In this document: positions 32,025 through 40,140 of the stretch, in pieces | Layout of the letters: every line of letters starts with the position of its first letter | Numbering within the stretch: the first letter of the stretch is position 1 | From: CAWFXC01 sp963819735 | GTDB taxonomy: Bacteria; Actinomycetota; Acidimicrobiia; IMCC26256; DASPTH01 | DNA length: 64,000 nucleotides | Assembly (NCBI GenBank): GCA_963819735.1 | Contig: CAWFXC010000005.1 | Span: 372,001 to 436,000, forward strand | Reading direction: 5' to 3' | Program-made: the position numbers and the translations under genes | The notes under the pieces: model-generated | The model's input: only the letters and a program-made list of their open reading frames with translations | What the model was told of the DNA's origin: nothing | The model's database searches: none

Positions 32025-33161
32025 ATGAAATTCTCGATGATCTTCGAAGCGCAGATGGCCGACACGTCGGTCGCGAACGAACACCAGGTGATCCGCGACT
32101 GCGTCGAGCAGGCGGTGTTCGCGGAGGAGATGGGTTTCGACCGGGTGTGGGCGGTCGAGCACCACTGCCTCAAGTGGTACGCGCACATGAGTGCACCCGA
32201 GATCTTCCTGACCTGGGTGGCGGCGCGCACCTCGCGCATTCGTATCGGCCACGGCGTCGTGTGTATGCCGTTCAACTACAACCATCCGGTCCGCGTGGCG
32301 GAGCGCGCCGCGATGCTCGACGTGTTGTCGAACGGTCGCCTCGACCTCGGCTCCGGCCGGGGGGCGACGCTGCAGGAGATGTCGGCGGTCGGCGTCGATC
32401 CGGATCGCACCTACGCCGAGATCGAAGAAGCCCTGAACATGATCAGCCGTATGTGGCAGGGCGAGAACGGCGAAGGATTCGAGTGGCACGGCGAGCTCCT
32501 CCAGGTCGAGCCCCACCCGATCCTGCCCCGCCCGGTCCAGATGCCACACCCGCCGCTCTACCTCGCGTGCACCAAGCGCGAGACCGTCACGCTCGCCGGT
32601 GAGCTCGGGATCGGCGCGCTGGTGCTCGGGTTCTCGGGTCCTGACGACGTGGCCGGGATGAAGAAGCTCTACGACGACACCATCGCGACGCGTACGGGTG
32701 CGCGCCAGGTCTCGACGGTGGTGAACGACCATTTCTCCGCGCTGTGCCCGACGATCGTGCTCGACGACCGCGACGCCGCGCTGCAGGTCGGGGCGCGCGG
32801 GCAGAAGTTCTTCGCCCAGGCGATCGCCCACTGGTACGGCGACGCGCCGCCGCCCGACCCCGGCCGCGACGGCGACGACCACGTCGTCGCAATCGACCAG
32901 GCGAAGGAACGGCTCGTCGCCCACCTCCACGAGGCCGAGATCCCGATGACCCCCCTGCACACGGCCAGCCTCACGCTCGTCGAGCACGCCTACGGCGACT
33001 GGCGCGACGCGATCGCGTACGCCGAGCGGCTGGAGGAAGCCGGGGTCGACGAGATCATGACGCTGATCCAGATGGGTACGGTCCCGCAGGCCGCGTGCAT
33101 GGAGACGATCCGGCAGTGGGGCGAGCACGTGATCCCGCACTTCAAGACGCGGGAGGGGTAG
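32025..33161 (+). CDS. LLM-class flavin-dependent monooxygenase (second)
   Basis: A 378-residue luciferase-like enzyme starting ATG 32025. MKFSMIFEAQMAD, VWAVEHHCLKWYAHMSAPEIFLTWVA, VVCMPFNYNHPVRVAERAAMLDVLSNGRLDLGSGRG and LYLACTKRETVTLAGELGIGAL are family blocks. The histidine pair EHH and the substrate-loop length resemble the LLM at 24414, so they are paralogues. It is divergent from PadR and followed 5 nt later by an SDR, forming a two-gene PadR-controlled unit. It probably oxygenates a small aromatic or heteroatom-containing substrate (inference). Confidence 0.9.
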   Translation: MKFSMIFEAQMADTSVANEHQVIRDCVEQAVFAEEMGFDRVWAVEHHCLKWYAHMSAPEIFLTWVAARTSRIRIGHGVVCMPFNYNHPVRVAERAAMLDVLSNGRLDLGSGRGATLQEMSAVGVDPDRTYAEIEEALNMISRMWQGENGEGFEWHGELLQVEPHPILPRPVQMPHPPLYLACTKRETVTLAGELGIGALVLGFSGPDDVAGMKKLYDDTIATRTGARQVSTVVNDHFSALCPTIVLDDRDAALQVGARGQKFFAQAIAHWYGDAPPPDPGRDGDDHVVAIDQAKERLVAHLHEAEIPMTPLHTASLTLVEHAYGDWRDAIAYAERLEEAGVDEIMTLIQMGTVPQAACMETIRQWGEHVIPHFKTREG

Positions 33162-33165
33162 CCCG

Positions 33166-33921
33166 GTGGAGGGACGTCTGGCCGGCAAAGTCGCGATCGT
33201 CACCGGGGCCGCCCGCGGGATGGGGGAGCGCGAGGCGCGACGCTTCGTCGCCGAGGGCGCGCAGGTCGTGCTCACAGATGTCCTCGATGCGGAGCTCGAT
33301 GCGGTCGCCGCCGAACTCGGCGACCGTGCGCGCGCCGTCCACCACGATGTCTCGAGCGAGGCCGATTGGGCCAAGGTCGTCGACGCGGCGGTCGAAACGT
33401 TCGGGCACCTCGACGTGCTGGTGAACAACGCCGCGATCTACCACCTCGGCACGATCGAAGACGAGACCTACGAGGGTTTTCAGCAGCTTGTCGCGGTCAA
33501 CCTCGGCGGTACCTTCCTGGGAATCCGTGCGGTGATCGCGCCGATGCGGGCAGGAGGCGGCGGATCCATCGTCAACATCTCGTCGACGGCCGGGCTCTTC
33601 GGGTACTTCGCGCAGGGCGCGTATTCCGCGGCGAAGTTCGGAGTGACCGGCCTCACGAAGGTCGCCGCGATCGAGCTCGGAGCATCGGGCATCCGGGTGA
33701 ACTCGGTCCACCCGGGACCCATCGCCACCGCAATGCTCCCGACCGGGCCGGAGTACGCGGGCATGTTCGATGCGATGCCACTCGCGCGTGCCGGCGACCC
33801 TGACGAGGTCGCAGCCATAGTCGTCTTCCTCGCGTCCGACGAGTCGTCGTTCGTCTCGGGCGCGCAGATGGTCGTGGACGGTGGGTCCACCACGGGTCGT
33901 GCACCGGTGCAAGCTCGCTAG
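33166..33921 (+). CDS. Short-chain dehydrogenase/reductase
   Basis: A 251-residue classical SDR with GTG 33166 as start, 5 nt after the LLM stop. Motifs: TGAARGMG (cofactor), LVTDVLD-type Asp for NAD, VNNAAIYH, IVNISSTAGLFGYFAQGAYSAAKFGVTG (Ser, Tyr and Lys triad) and the C-terminal SSFVSGAQMVVDGGST. It resembles 3-alpha/20-beta-hydroxysteroid dehydrogenase-type SDRs of actinobacteria, but specificity cannot be told. It probably works on the product of the LLM monooxygenase. A 121-bp gap without features follows. Confidence 0.92.
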   Translation: MEGRLAGKVAIVTGAARGMGEREARRFVAEGAQVVLTDVLDAELDAVAAELGDRARAVHHDVSSEADWAKVVDAAVETFGHLDVLVNNAAIYHLGTIEDETYEGFQQLVAVNLGGTFLGIRAVIAPMRAGGGGSIVNISSTAGLFGYFAQGAYSAAKFGVTGLTKVAAIELGASGIRVNSVHPGPIATAMLPTGPEYAGMFDAMPLARAGDPDEVAAIVVFLASDESSFVSGAQMVVDGGSTTGRAPVQAR

Positions 33922-34042
33922 CTTCCCGAAGCAGCAGGTCGCTCAGGCCGTCGGAGCCATCGGCGCGCGCTGTGCTCCTTGACGTCTCGACGCGGAGCGG
34001 ACACGCTCGGGCAAGAGCGTTGTGCGCGAGCGGAGGTGCGAG

Positions 34043-34357
34043 ATGTACGCAGCAATAGCAACCGTCTCCATCAGCGACTACGAGAAGGCCCGGCGTCTGC
34101 TGCACGAGGACGTGCTCCCGACGGTCACCGACATCCCGGGCTTCGTCTCCGGAAACTGGCTTGCTCCGGTCGGCGGCAAGGGGATGGAGATCCTGATCTT
34201 CGAGACCGAGCACGAAGCGCAAGCGATGGCGGACCAGATGCCGCCCGGTCGTCAGGTGAACGAGTTCGTGACCGTCGAGTCGGTGGACGTCCGTGAGGTG
34301 GCGGGCAGTGTCCACCAGCTCGATGCCGTCCCGCTGCAGGTGACGCCCGAGTCGTAG
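34043..34357 (+). CDS. ABM-like dimeric alpha/beta-barrel protein
   Basis: A 104-residue small protein starting ATG 34043 with CGGAGG 6-11 nt upstream. MYAAIATVSISDYEKARRLLHEDVLPTVTDIPGFVSGNWL is the strand-helix-strand of ABM/DABB ferredoxin-like proteins, and EILIFETEHEAQAMADQM is the second helix. Members act as cofactor-free monooxygenases, heme-degrading enzymes or structural partners; no diagnostic catalytic residue is seen. It is followed by another small ferredoxin-fold protein (GYD), suggesting a paired function. Confidence 0.75.
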   Translation: MYAAIATVSISDYEKARRLLHEDVLPTVTDIPGFVSGNWLAPVGGKGMEILIFETEHEAQAMADQMPPGRQVNEFVTVESVDVREVAGSVHQLDAVPLQVTPES

Positions 34358-34428
34358 CTCCCGGGTTCGGGTTGACGATGAACGTGAGGCAGCGGAGGAT
34401 CGAGATCACATCCGGGAAGGAGAGTGCC

Positions 34429-34788
34429 TTGGGTCACTACCTGGTACAGGCCGCATACACCGCGGATGCGTGGTCGACGCTCGTCGGCAATCCGCAGGAC
34501 CGGAGTGAGCCGGTGCGGGAGATGGTCGAGGACGCAGGTGGCTCGCTGAAAGTGTTCTACTTGGCCTTCGGGGACTTCGACGTCGTCGCCATCGTCGAGC
34601 TCCCCGACGACGCAACTGCGGCCGCGGTCTCGATCGCGATCTCCGCCGCCGGCGCGGTGCGAGCGATCAAGACCACTCCGCTGATCACTGCGGAGGACGC
34701 CGTCCGGGCGCTGACCAAGGCGGAAGCAATCGCGTACCAGCCTCCGACACCGGACATCGCGCTCCAGACGCCGATGCACGCCGGCTGA
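34429..34788 (+). CDS. GYD-domain protein
   Basis: A 119-residue GYD-family protein. I choose TTG 34429 because GGAAGGAG lies just upstream and the domain begins at once (GHYLVQAAYTADAWSTLVGNP). An ATG at 34378 is possible but adds an unrelated leader. EMVEDAGGSLKVFYLAFGDFDVVAIVELPDD is the GYD core, named for the Gly-Tyr/Phe-Asp turn, and AGAVRAIKTTPLITAEDAV closes the fold. Function is unknown in general. It ends just before the convergent TetR gene. Confidence 0.8.
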   Translation: MGHYLVQAAYTADAWSTLVGNPQDRSEPVREMVEDAGGSLKVFYLAFGDFDVVAIVELPDDATAAAVSIAISAAGAVRAIKTTPLITAEDAVRALTKAEAIAYQPPTPDIALQTPMHAG

Positions 34789-34807
34789 GTGCCGCCCCGG
34801 GAAGACG

Positions 34808-35464
34808 TCATGACGCTGGTGCGACGTCGGCGAATCCCTCCGGAGCGCGGAGACCGACGGGTGTTCCGCGTGCGCGATCGCGCTCGGCGCCCTCGATCCA
34901 GGCCTCGACGAAGGCGATCATCTCCTCGTGACCAGCGGTCATGCCGAGTGCGGTCTCGAGTGCCATCACCTGGGTGACGCCGGTGATGGCCAGCAGCACG
35001 ACGACGGGTGGGCACACGTCGGCCGGGATGCCATGGTCGCCGAGGATCCCGGTGATCGCGTCGAGCTGCATCTCGCGGAACCGCTGCGCGTAGCGCGCGA
35101 TCTCGTCGCGGATGGCCTTGCGGTGGTTGGCGAGGGCCACGAACTCGATGTTCAGGGTCGCCCCGCCGAGGTCGGTGCCGAACCGCCACAGCGTTCGCAG
35201 CGAGCGGTCCACTTCCATCGCCCGGGCGAACTGGTCGAGTCCGGCGGAGGCGCGGCGGCGGTAGACCTCGAGGAAGAGGTCGTCCATGCTCCGGAAGTAG
35301 TAGTGCACCAATGGCGGCTTGATCCCTGCTTCGGCGGCGACCCGCCTCGACGTGACCGCGGCATAGCCCTCCCGGATCATCAGCTGTTGCGCGGCGTCGA
35401 GCAGCTGCGCTCGGGTCTTCGAGTCGGCGGCGCCGAGGCGTCGGGCTGCGGTCACGCTCACCAC
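34808..35464 (-). CDS. TetR-family transcriptional regulator
   Basis: A 218-residue TetR protein with start GTG 35464. The DNA-binding domain is RAQLLDAAQQLMIREGYAAVT, with the HTH SRRVAAEAGIKPPLVHYYFRSMDDLF. The remainder is helical (VYRRRASAGLDQFARAM, GGATLNIEFVALANHRKAIRDEIARYAQRF). A palindrome of the type TetR proteins bind lies 48 bp upstream, in front of the divergent SDR remnant and P450. It probably represses that P450-reductase operon and itself. Confidence 0.9.
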   Translation of the reverse strand: MVSVTAARRLGAADSKTRAQLLDAAQQLMIREGYAAVTSRRVAAEAGIKPPLVHYYFRSMDDLFLEVYRRRASAGLDQFARAMEVDRSLRTLWRFGTDLGGATLNIEFVALANHRKAIRDEIARYAQRFREMQLDAITGILGDHGIPADVCPPVVVLLAITGVTQVMALETALGMTAGHEEMIAFVEAWIEGAERDRARGTPVGLRAPEGFADVAPAS

Positions 35465-35511
35465 CTTGCTTGGTCAACGTCGGGACGCCGTGATAGGCAT
35501 CTGCCAGAATG

Positions 35512-35527
35512 TTGAGCGACTGCTCAG
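35512..35527. promoter_or_regulatory. TetR operator palindrome TGAGC-N4-GCTCA
   Basis: TTGAGC-GACT-GCTCAG (35512-35527; arms 35513-35517 and 35522-35526) is an inverted repeat typical of TetR sites, between the divergent TetR gene and the P450 unit. CAGAAT just upstream (35505-35510) could be a -10 element. Confidence 0.6.
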
Positions 35528-35535
35528 CACACGGT

Positions 35536-35599
35536 ACCCGACGACGACAGCTACATCACCGGGCAGATCATCGGCGTCAACGGAGGGATGTACATCTGA
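35536..35599 (+). pseudogene. SDR remnant: last ~20 codons only
   Basis: The frame ending at TGA 35597-35599 reads VPDDDSYITGQIIGVNGGMYI, the standard C-terminus of a classical SDR (S-x-x-I/V-TGQ-x-x-x-VNGG). A stop lies 20-odd codons upstream, and no SDR body exists. The TGA overlaps the P450 ATG (TGATG), the normal coupling of an SDR-P450 operon. About 700 bp seem to be missing between the promoter/operator and this tail. Confidence 0.75.
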
Positions 35600-36879
35600 T
35601 GGCTGACTTCGACCGGGTCGATTTCTTCACCGACGCCTCGTTGCTCGAGGACCCGTACCCCTACTTCGAGCACTTGCGCTCGCAGTGCCCGGTGACCCCG
35701 ACCGCGCACTACGGCGTGTTGGCCATCTCGGGATTGGAGGAGGCCAGCGACATCTACCGCGACCCCGACACCTTCTCCTCGTGCAACTCCGTGATCGGGC
35801 CGTTCGCCCAGTTCCCGGTGCCGCTCGTGGGCGACGACGTGAGCGAGATCATCGACACCAATCGCCACCAGCTTCCGATGAACGAGCACATGGTCACGAT
35901 GGACCCGCCCGATCACACCCGGGAGCGGGCGTTGCTCATGCGCCTCATCACGCCGAAACGTTTGGGCGAGAACGAGGAGTTCATGTGGCGCCTCGCCGAT
36001 CAACAGCTCGACGAGATCGTGGGCCGGGGCCGCTGCGAGTTCATCTCTGCGTACACCCAACCATTCGCCATGCTCGTCGTGGCCGATCTCCTGGGAGTAC
36101 CGGAATCCGATCACCAGCGCTTCCGCGAGGGTTTCGGTCTTCAGAACGGCAACGTGGGTGAGCTCGGCGCCGGCGACGAACACCAGCCGCTCAACGCACT
36201 GGAATGGCTCGACGGGTACTTCGCCGACTACATCGAGGACCGTCGCCGCGAGCCGCGTGCCGACGTCCTCACTGATCTCGCGCTCGCGAAGTTCCCGGAT
36301 GGCTCCACCCCCGACGTGCTGTCGGTCGTGCGCAGCGCGACATTTCTGTTCGCGGCCGGGCAGGAGACCACCGCGCGACTGCTCGCGACCGCGCTGAAGT
36401 ACCTCGCCGAATACCCCGAGCTGCAGGACGAACTGCGGGCCCATCGTGACCGCATTCCCGACTTCATCGAGGAGGCGCTGCGGATCGAGAGCCCGGTGAA
36501 AGCCGACTTCCGGCTGGCCCGTCGGGCGACGACGATCGGCGGCGTCGACATCCCGGCGGGGACACCGGTGATGTTGCTCAACGGTGCCGCGAACCGCGAT
36601 CCGCGGCGATTCGACTGCCCGGGCGAGTTCAGGGTCGACCGGCCGAACACGAGGGAGCACATCGCGTTCGGACGCGGCATCCACTCGTGCCCCGGCGCGC
36701 CGCTGGCGAGGTCCGAAGGTCGCATCAGCATCGAGCGCATCCTCGACCGCATGCACGACATCCGCCTCTCCGAGGAGCACCACGGACCGGTCGGCGAGCG
36801 GCGGTTCGAGTACGAGCCGACCTGGGTCCTGCGCGGTCTCCACCAGCTGCACATCGAGTACACCCCGGTCGGCACATGA
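35599..36879 (+). CDS. Cytochrome P450 (second)
   Basis: A 426-residue soluble P450 starting ATG 35599. Landmarks: EDPYPYFEHLRSQCPV, HMVTMDPPDHTRERALLMRLITPKRL (helix C region), the I-helix LFAAGQETTARLLATAL (GQETT, canonical acid-Thr), the ExxR motif FIEEALRIESPVK, and the heme loop FGRGIHSCPGAPLARSE with Cys364. It is coupled to the SDR tail before it and to the DapB-like reductase after it (ATGA overlap at 36876). The unit lies under the divergent TetR operator. Substrate unknown. No ferredoxin partner is adjacent. Confidence 0.93.
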   Translation: MADFDRVDFFTDASLLEDPYPYFEHLRSQCPVTPTAHYGVLAISGLEEASDIYRDPDTFSSCNSVIGPFAQFPVPLVGDDVSEIIDTNRHQLPMNEHMVTMDPPDHTRERALLMRLITPKRLGENEEFMWRLADQQLDEIVGRGRCEFISAYTQPFAMLVVADLLGVPESDHQRFREGFGLQNGNVGELGAGDEHQPLNALEWLDGYFADYIEDRRREPRADVLTDLALAKFPDGSTPDVLSVVRSATFLFAAGQETTARLLATALKYLAEYPELQDELRAHRDRIPDFIEEALRIESPVKADFRLARRATTIGGVDIPAGTPVMLLNGAANRDPRRFDCPGEFRVDRPNTREHIAFGRGIHSCPGAPLARSEGRISIERILDRMHDIRLSEEHHGPVGERRFEYEPTWVLRGLHQLHIEYTPVGT

Positions 36880-37913
36880 GTGCACCGCGATATCGCATCG
36901 TCCAGTGGGCGACCGGCAACATCGGCACCAAGTCGTTGCGCGCGGTGGTCGAGCACCCCGACCTCGACCTCGTCGGGCTCTACGTGCACTCGACCGACAA
37001 AGTCGGGAAGGACGCCGGCGAGCTCGTGGGCGTGGGCACCAGCGGTGTGGTCGCGACGAATTCGATCGACGACATCGTCGCGCTCGACGCCGACTGTGTC
37101 CTGTACATGCCGCAGGGCTGCGATCTCGACGACGTGTGCCGCCTTCTCGCGGCGGGCACCAACATCGTGACGACGCTGGTCGAGTTCCACCGCCCGGAGA
37201 GCATGGATCCGCTGGTCCGCCGGCGGGTCGAGGACGCGTGCGACGAGGGTGGCACGTCGATTCACGCAACGGGCAGCAGTCCGGGTTTCATCTCGGAAGC
37301 GCTGCCCCTCGTGCTGCTTTCGTTGACCCGAAGCCTGGATCTCTTGCAGATCGACGAGTTCGCCGACATGTCGTCGCGCGATTCGCCCGAGCTGTTGTTC
37401 CAGCTGATGGGCTTCGGCGGCGACGTGGGCGCGTTCGACCCGCGTCGCTTCAGCCGCATCGGCCACGGCTTCGGGCCGTCGCTGTCGGCGCTCGCCGACG
37501 CCATCGGTCTGCCGATCGACGCGGTCGAGTCCGGCGGCGAGGTCGCGGTTGCCACGCACGACGTGGAGATCGCCGCGGGCATGGTCAGAGCCGGGACCAT
37601 TGCCGCCCAGCGCCCCATCGCGACCTGCTTCCGCGACGGCGAGCCGCTGCTTCGCTTCCAGGCGAACTGGTACGTCACCACAGATCTCGAGCCGGCCTGG
37701 GATCTTCGGGAGACCGGTTGGCGCGTGCAGGTCTTCGGTGACACCGCCATCGACGTCGAGATCCGATTTCCGGTGGAGCCCGAGCGGTACCCGCAGGTGT
37801 CGCCCGGTTTCACCGCGCATCCGGCGGTGAACGCGATACCGGCGGTGTGCTCCGCCGCGCCGGGGATCCGCACCACCTTCGACTTGCCCAAGGTCATCCC
37901 GATCCTCGGATGA
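36876..37913 (+). CDS. DapB-like NAD(P)-dependent reductase
   Basis: A 345-residue protein with an N-terminal Rossmann domain, RIVQWATGNIGTKSLRAVVEHPDLDLVG, of the dihydrodipicolinate-reductase N-terminal type. Many actinobacteria carry such proteins next to P450s and CoA ligases, where the true substrate is unknown. DDIVALDADCVLYMPQG and GTNIVTTLVEFHRPE continue the fold. The C-terminal domain (GTSIHATGSSPGFISEALPLVLL) lacks the DapB lysine-biosynthesis signature, so a lysine role is unlikely. ATG 36876 overlaps the P450 stop. It converges with galE. Confidence 0.85.
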   Translation: MSAPRYRIVQWATGNIGTKSLRAVVEHPDLDLVGLYVHSTDKVGKDAGELVGVGTSGVVATNSIDDIVALDADCVLYMPQGCDLDDVCRLLAAGTNIVTTLVEFHRPESMDPLVRRRVEDACDEGGTSIHATGSSPGFISEALPLVLLSLTRSLDLLQIDEFADMSSRDSPELLFQLMGFGGDVGAFDPRRFSRIGHGFGPSLSALADAIGLPIDAVESGGEVAVATHDVEIAAGMVRAGTIAAQRPIATCFRDGEPLLRFQANWYVTTDLEPAWDLRETGWRVQVFGDTAIDVEIRFPVEPERYPQVSPGFTAHPAVNAIPAVCSAAPGIRTTFDLPKVIPILG

Positions 37914-37975
37914 TCGAGACCGCTGAGTCGGTGATCGAGATGGCTGAGAGTGCGGGAAAACTGGTCTGGAGTGCC

Positions 37976-39010
37976 TCAGATCGGCTGGTAGCCGTCGGGG
38001 TTCGACGCCTGCCAGCGCCAGTGATCGGCGCACATGTCGGCGAGTGAGCGCGCGGCGCGCCAGCCGAGGAGCGCGTGCGCGAGGGTCGGGTCCGCCCATG
38101 CGGCGACGACGTCGCCGTCGCGCCGCCCACCGACCACGTAGGGGATTGCGCGACCGGTCGCGATCTCGGCGGCCTGCACGACGTCGAGCACGGAGCTGCC
38201 CACTCCGGTCCCGAGGTTGACGGCAACCGCGCCCTCGAGTTGATCGATGCGGTCGAGGGCCGCGAGGTGTCCCTCCGCGAGATCGACGACGTGGAGGTAG
38301 TCGCGCACGGCGGTCCCGTCGGGGGTGGGGTAGTCGTCGCCGAATACGGTGAGGTGGTCGCGCCGGCCGACCGCGACCTGCATGATGTACGGCATCAGAT
38401 TGTTGGGGATGCCCACCGGGTCCTCGCCGATCAAACCGCTCGGGTGGGCGCCGACCGGATTGAAGTAGCGCAGCAGCGCGATGCGCCACCCGCCGGTCGC
38501 GGCGACGTCGCGCAGCATCTCCTCGATGTGGAGCTTGGTGCGGCCGTACGGACTGGTGGCACCGAGGGAAGTGTCCTCGGTGATGGGGACGACGGTAGGT
38601 TCGCCGTACACGGTGCACGACGACGAGAACACCAGATCACGCACGTGGTGGCGTTCCATCGCCCGCAGGAGCTGCACGGTTCCCGCGACGTTGTGCTCGT
38701 AGTAGCGCAGCGGGTCGGCGACGGATTCACCGACCGCCTTGAGCCCGGCGAAGTGGATGACCGAGCCGACGACGCCCTTCGCAAAGGCGCGGTCGAGGTC
38801 GACGGGATCGCGGATGTCGCCCTGTACGAATTCCAGCATGGCGTCGGAGCCAGGAACGAGCTCCCGGACCCGGTCGAGCGCGACCTCACTGCTGTTGTCG
38901 AGGTTGTCGATCACGACGACCCGCACGCCGGCCTCGAGCAGCACGACCGAGGTGTGGCTCCCGATGTAGCCGGCGCCGCCGGTGACGAGGACGGTGCGCG
39001 GGTTGGTCAT
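37976..39010 (-). CDS. galE: UDP-glucose 4-epimerase
   Basis: A 344-residue extended SDR that interconverts UDP-galactose and UDP-glucose. ATG 39010 begins MTNPRTVLVTGGAGYIGSHTSV (GxxGxxG). IDNLDNSS, GDIRDP, VIHFAGLKAVGES, FSSSCTVYGEP and SPYGRTKLHIEEML (catalytic Ser/Thr, Tyr and Lys) are all present, as is RYFNPVGAHPSG. It is the last gene of the minus-strand xylose/galactose operon, 20 bp after the kinase gene, and completes the Leloir route with the galT product. Confidence 0.95.
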   Translation of the reverse strand: MTNPRTVLVTGGAGYIGSHTSVVLLEAGVRVVVIDNLDNSSEVALDRVRELVPGSDAMLEFVQGDIRDPVDLDRAFAKGVVGSVIHFAGLKAVGESVADPLRYYEHNVAGTVQLLRAMERHHVRDLVFSSSCTVYGEPTVVPITEDTSLGATSPYGRTKLHIEEMLRDVAATGGWRIALLRYFNPVGAHPSGLIGEDPVGIPNNLMPYIMQVAVGRRDHLTVFGDDYPTPDGTAVRDYLHVVDLAEGHLAALDRIDQLEGAVAVNLGTGVGSSVLDVVQAAEIATGRAIPYVVGGRRDGDVVAAWADPTLAHALLGWRAARSLADMCADHWRWQASNPDGYQPI

Positions 39011-39030
39011 GGTGCGATTCCTCGTCGGGT

Positions 39031-40140
39031 TCAGCGGATCAGGTGGTCGACGTCGTCGAGGGCGCCACTGTCGCACAGCACGACCACGGTCCCGCCGGAT
39101 CCACCACCGCTCGAACGCGCACCGTGTACATCGGGTCGATCGCGGATCGCCTCGACAACTCGGGTCGCAGCCGGATGTCCGAGGCCCATCGCGTCATAGC
39201 CCGCGTGGCTGGCGGCCATGAGCGGCCCGAGCGCGGTGGCGTCGTTCCGCTCGATCGCGGCGAGTGCTTCCTCGGCACGCTGGTGCTCGCCCACCCCGAA
39301 ACTCGTGGCGGCCCGCACCGGATATGTCTCCTCGGGGTCGACGGTCGTCATGACGTCGTCGGTGCCGCCCCATCGTTCGAGGAACTCCGCACCCCCGAGC
39401 ACCTCGGGCAGTTCGTCGACCGCGGCGGCGGGTAACTCGCTCACGTACGGCCACTGCATCGTCGTGGCGACCTCGACGATGCGTTTCCCCATGAACGCGG
39501 CAGTGCGAGCGCGGCGGTACGGCAGTCCACTCACGTCGTGGGCGGCGCCGGTGGGAACGCCGACGACTTCGACGCCGGCGGGCAGCGGCGACGGCGCCTG
39601 CACCGATGCCGGTCGGCACAGGATCGGGAGTACCGCGCCGGCGCGGCCCATCGCCACGACGACCTGGTCCATGATCCCGCAGGGTGCGCCGACGACCTCG
39701 TTCTCCGCCTCCTGACAGAGCGTTGCCAGGCGGAGCGAGTCGATGCCGCCCGCGTCCAGTGCGCGCGCGGTCGCGACCTCCAGCGCTGCGCTCGAGGAGA
39801 CGCCGACGGATTGCGGCACCTCGGACGATACGGAGAGCTCGACCCGTGGAGGCCGGATCACGCCATGGCGTACGAGGACGAGCGCGACGCCGATCAGGTA
39901 GTGCGTCCACCGCGGGTGTGGTGCGAACGCGGCGCGGACATCTGGGTACGGGAGTTGCGCGAGGGCCACGATCTCGTCCACGGTGAGCCGCACCGGACCC
40001 ACGACGAATGCGTCGGCGGGATGCGCCGCGACGGTCGTGGTGAGGTGGGTGGGGACCTCGAGCACGAGCGCGCCCGAGTAGTCGGCGACGCCGCCGAGCA
40101 GGTCGAGGCGGCCCGGCGCGCTACCGGTGCGCGAGGTCAT
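39031..40140 (-). CDS. GHMP sugar kinase (galactokinase / L-arabinokinase-like)
   Basis: A 369-residue GHMP kinase. It starts at ATG 40140 with TGSAPGRLDLLGGVADYSGALVLEVP. Classical galactokinases read GEHTDYNxG at this place, whereas GGVADYSG is the form seen in the kinase half of plant L-arabinokinase and related bacterial proteins. The ATP loop PQSVGVSSSAALEVATA and the C-terminal SSGGGSGGTVVVL are the other GHMP motifs, and APCGIMDQ holds the catalytic Asp region. Position between galT/IMPase and galE argues for galactose as substrate, and the motif leaves arabinose possible. Its 5' end overlaps the phosphatase gene by 20 bp. Confidence 0.85.
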   Translation of the reverse strand: MTSRTGSAPGRLDLLGGVADYSGALVLEVPTHLTTTVAAHPADAFVVGPVRLTVDEIVALAQLPYPDVRAAFAPHPRWTHYLIGVALVLVRHGVIRPPRVELSVSSEVPQSVGVSSSAALEVATARALDAGGIDSLRLATLCQEAENEVVGAPCGIMDQVVVAMGRAGAVLPILCRPASVQAPSPLPAGVEVVGVPTGAAHDVSGLPYRRARTAAFMGKRIVEVATTMQWPYVSELPAAAVDELPEVLGGAEFLERWGGTDDVMTTVDPEETYPVRAATSFGVGEHQRAEEALAAIERNDATALGPLMAASHAGYDAMGLGHPAATRVVEAIRDRPDVHGARSSGGGSGGTVVVLCDSGALDDVDHLIR

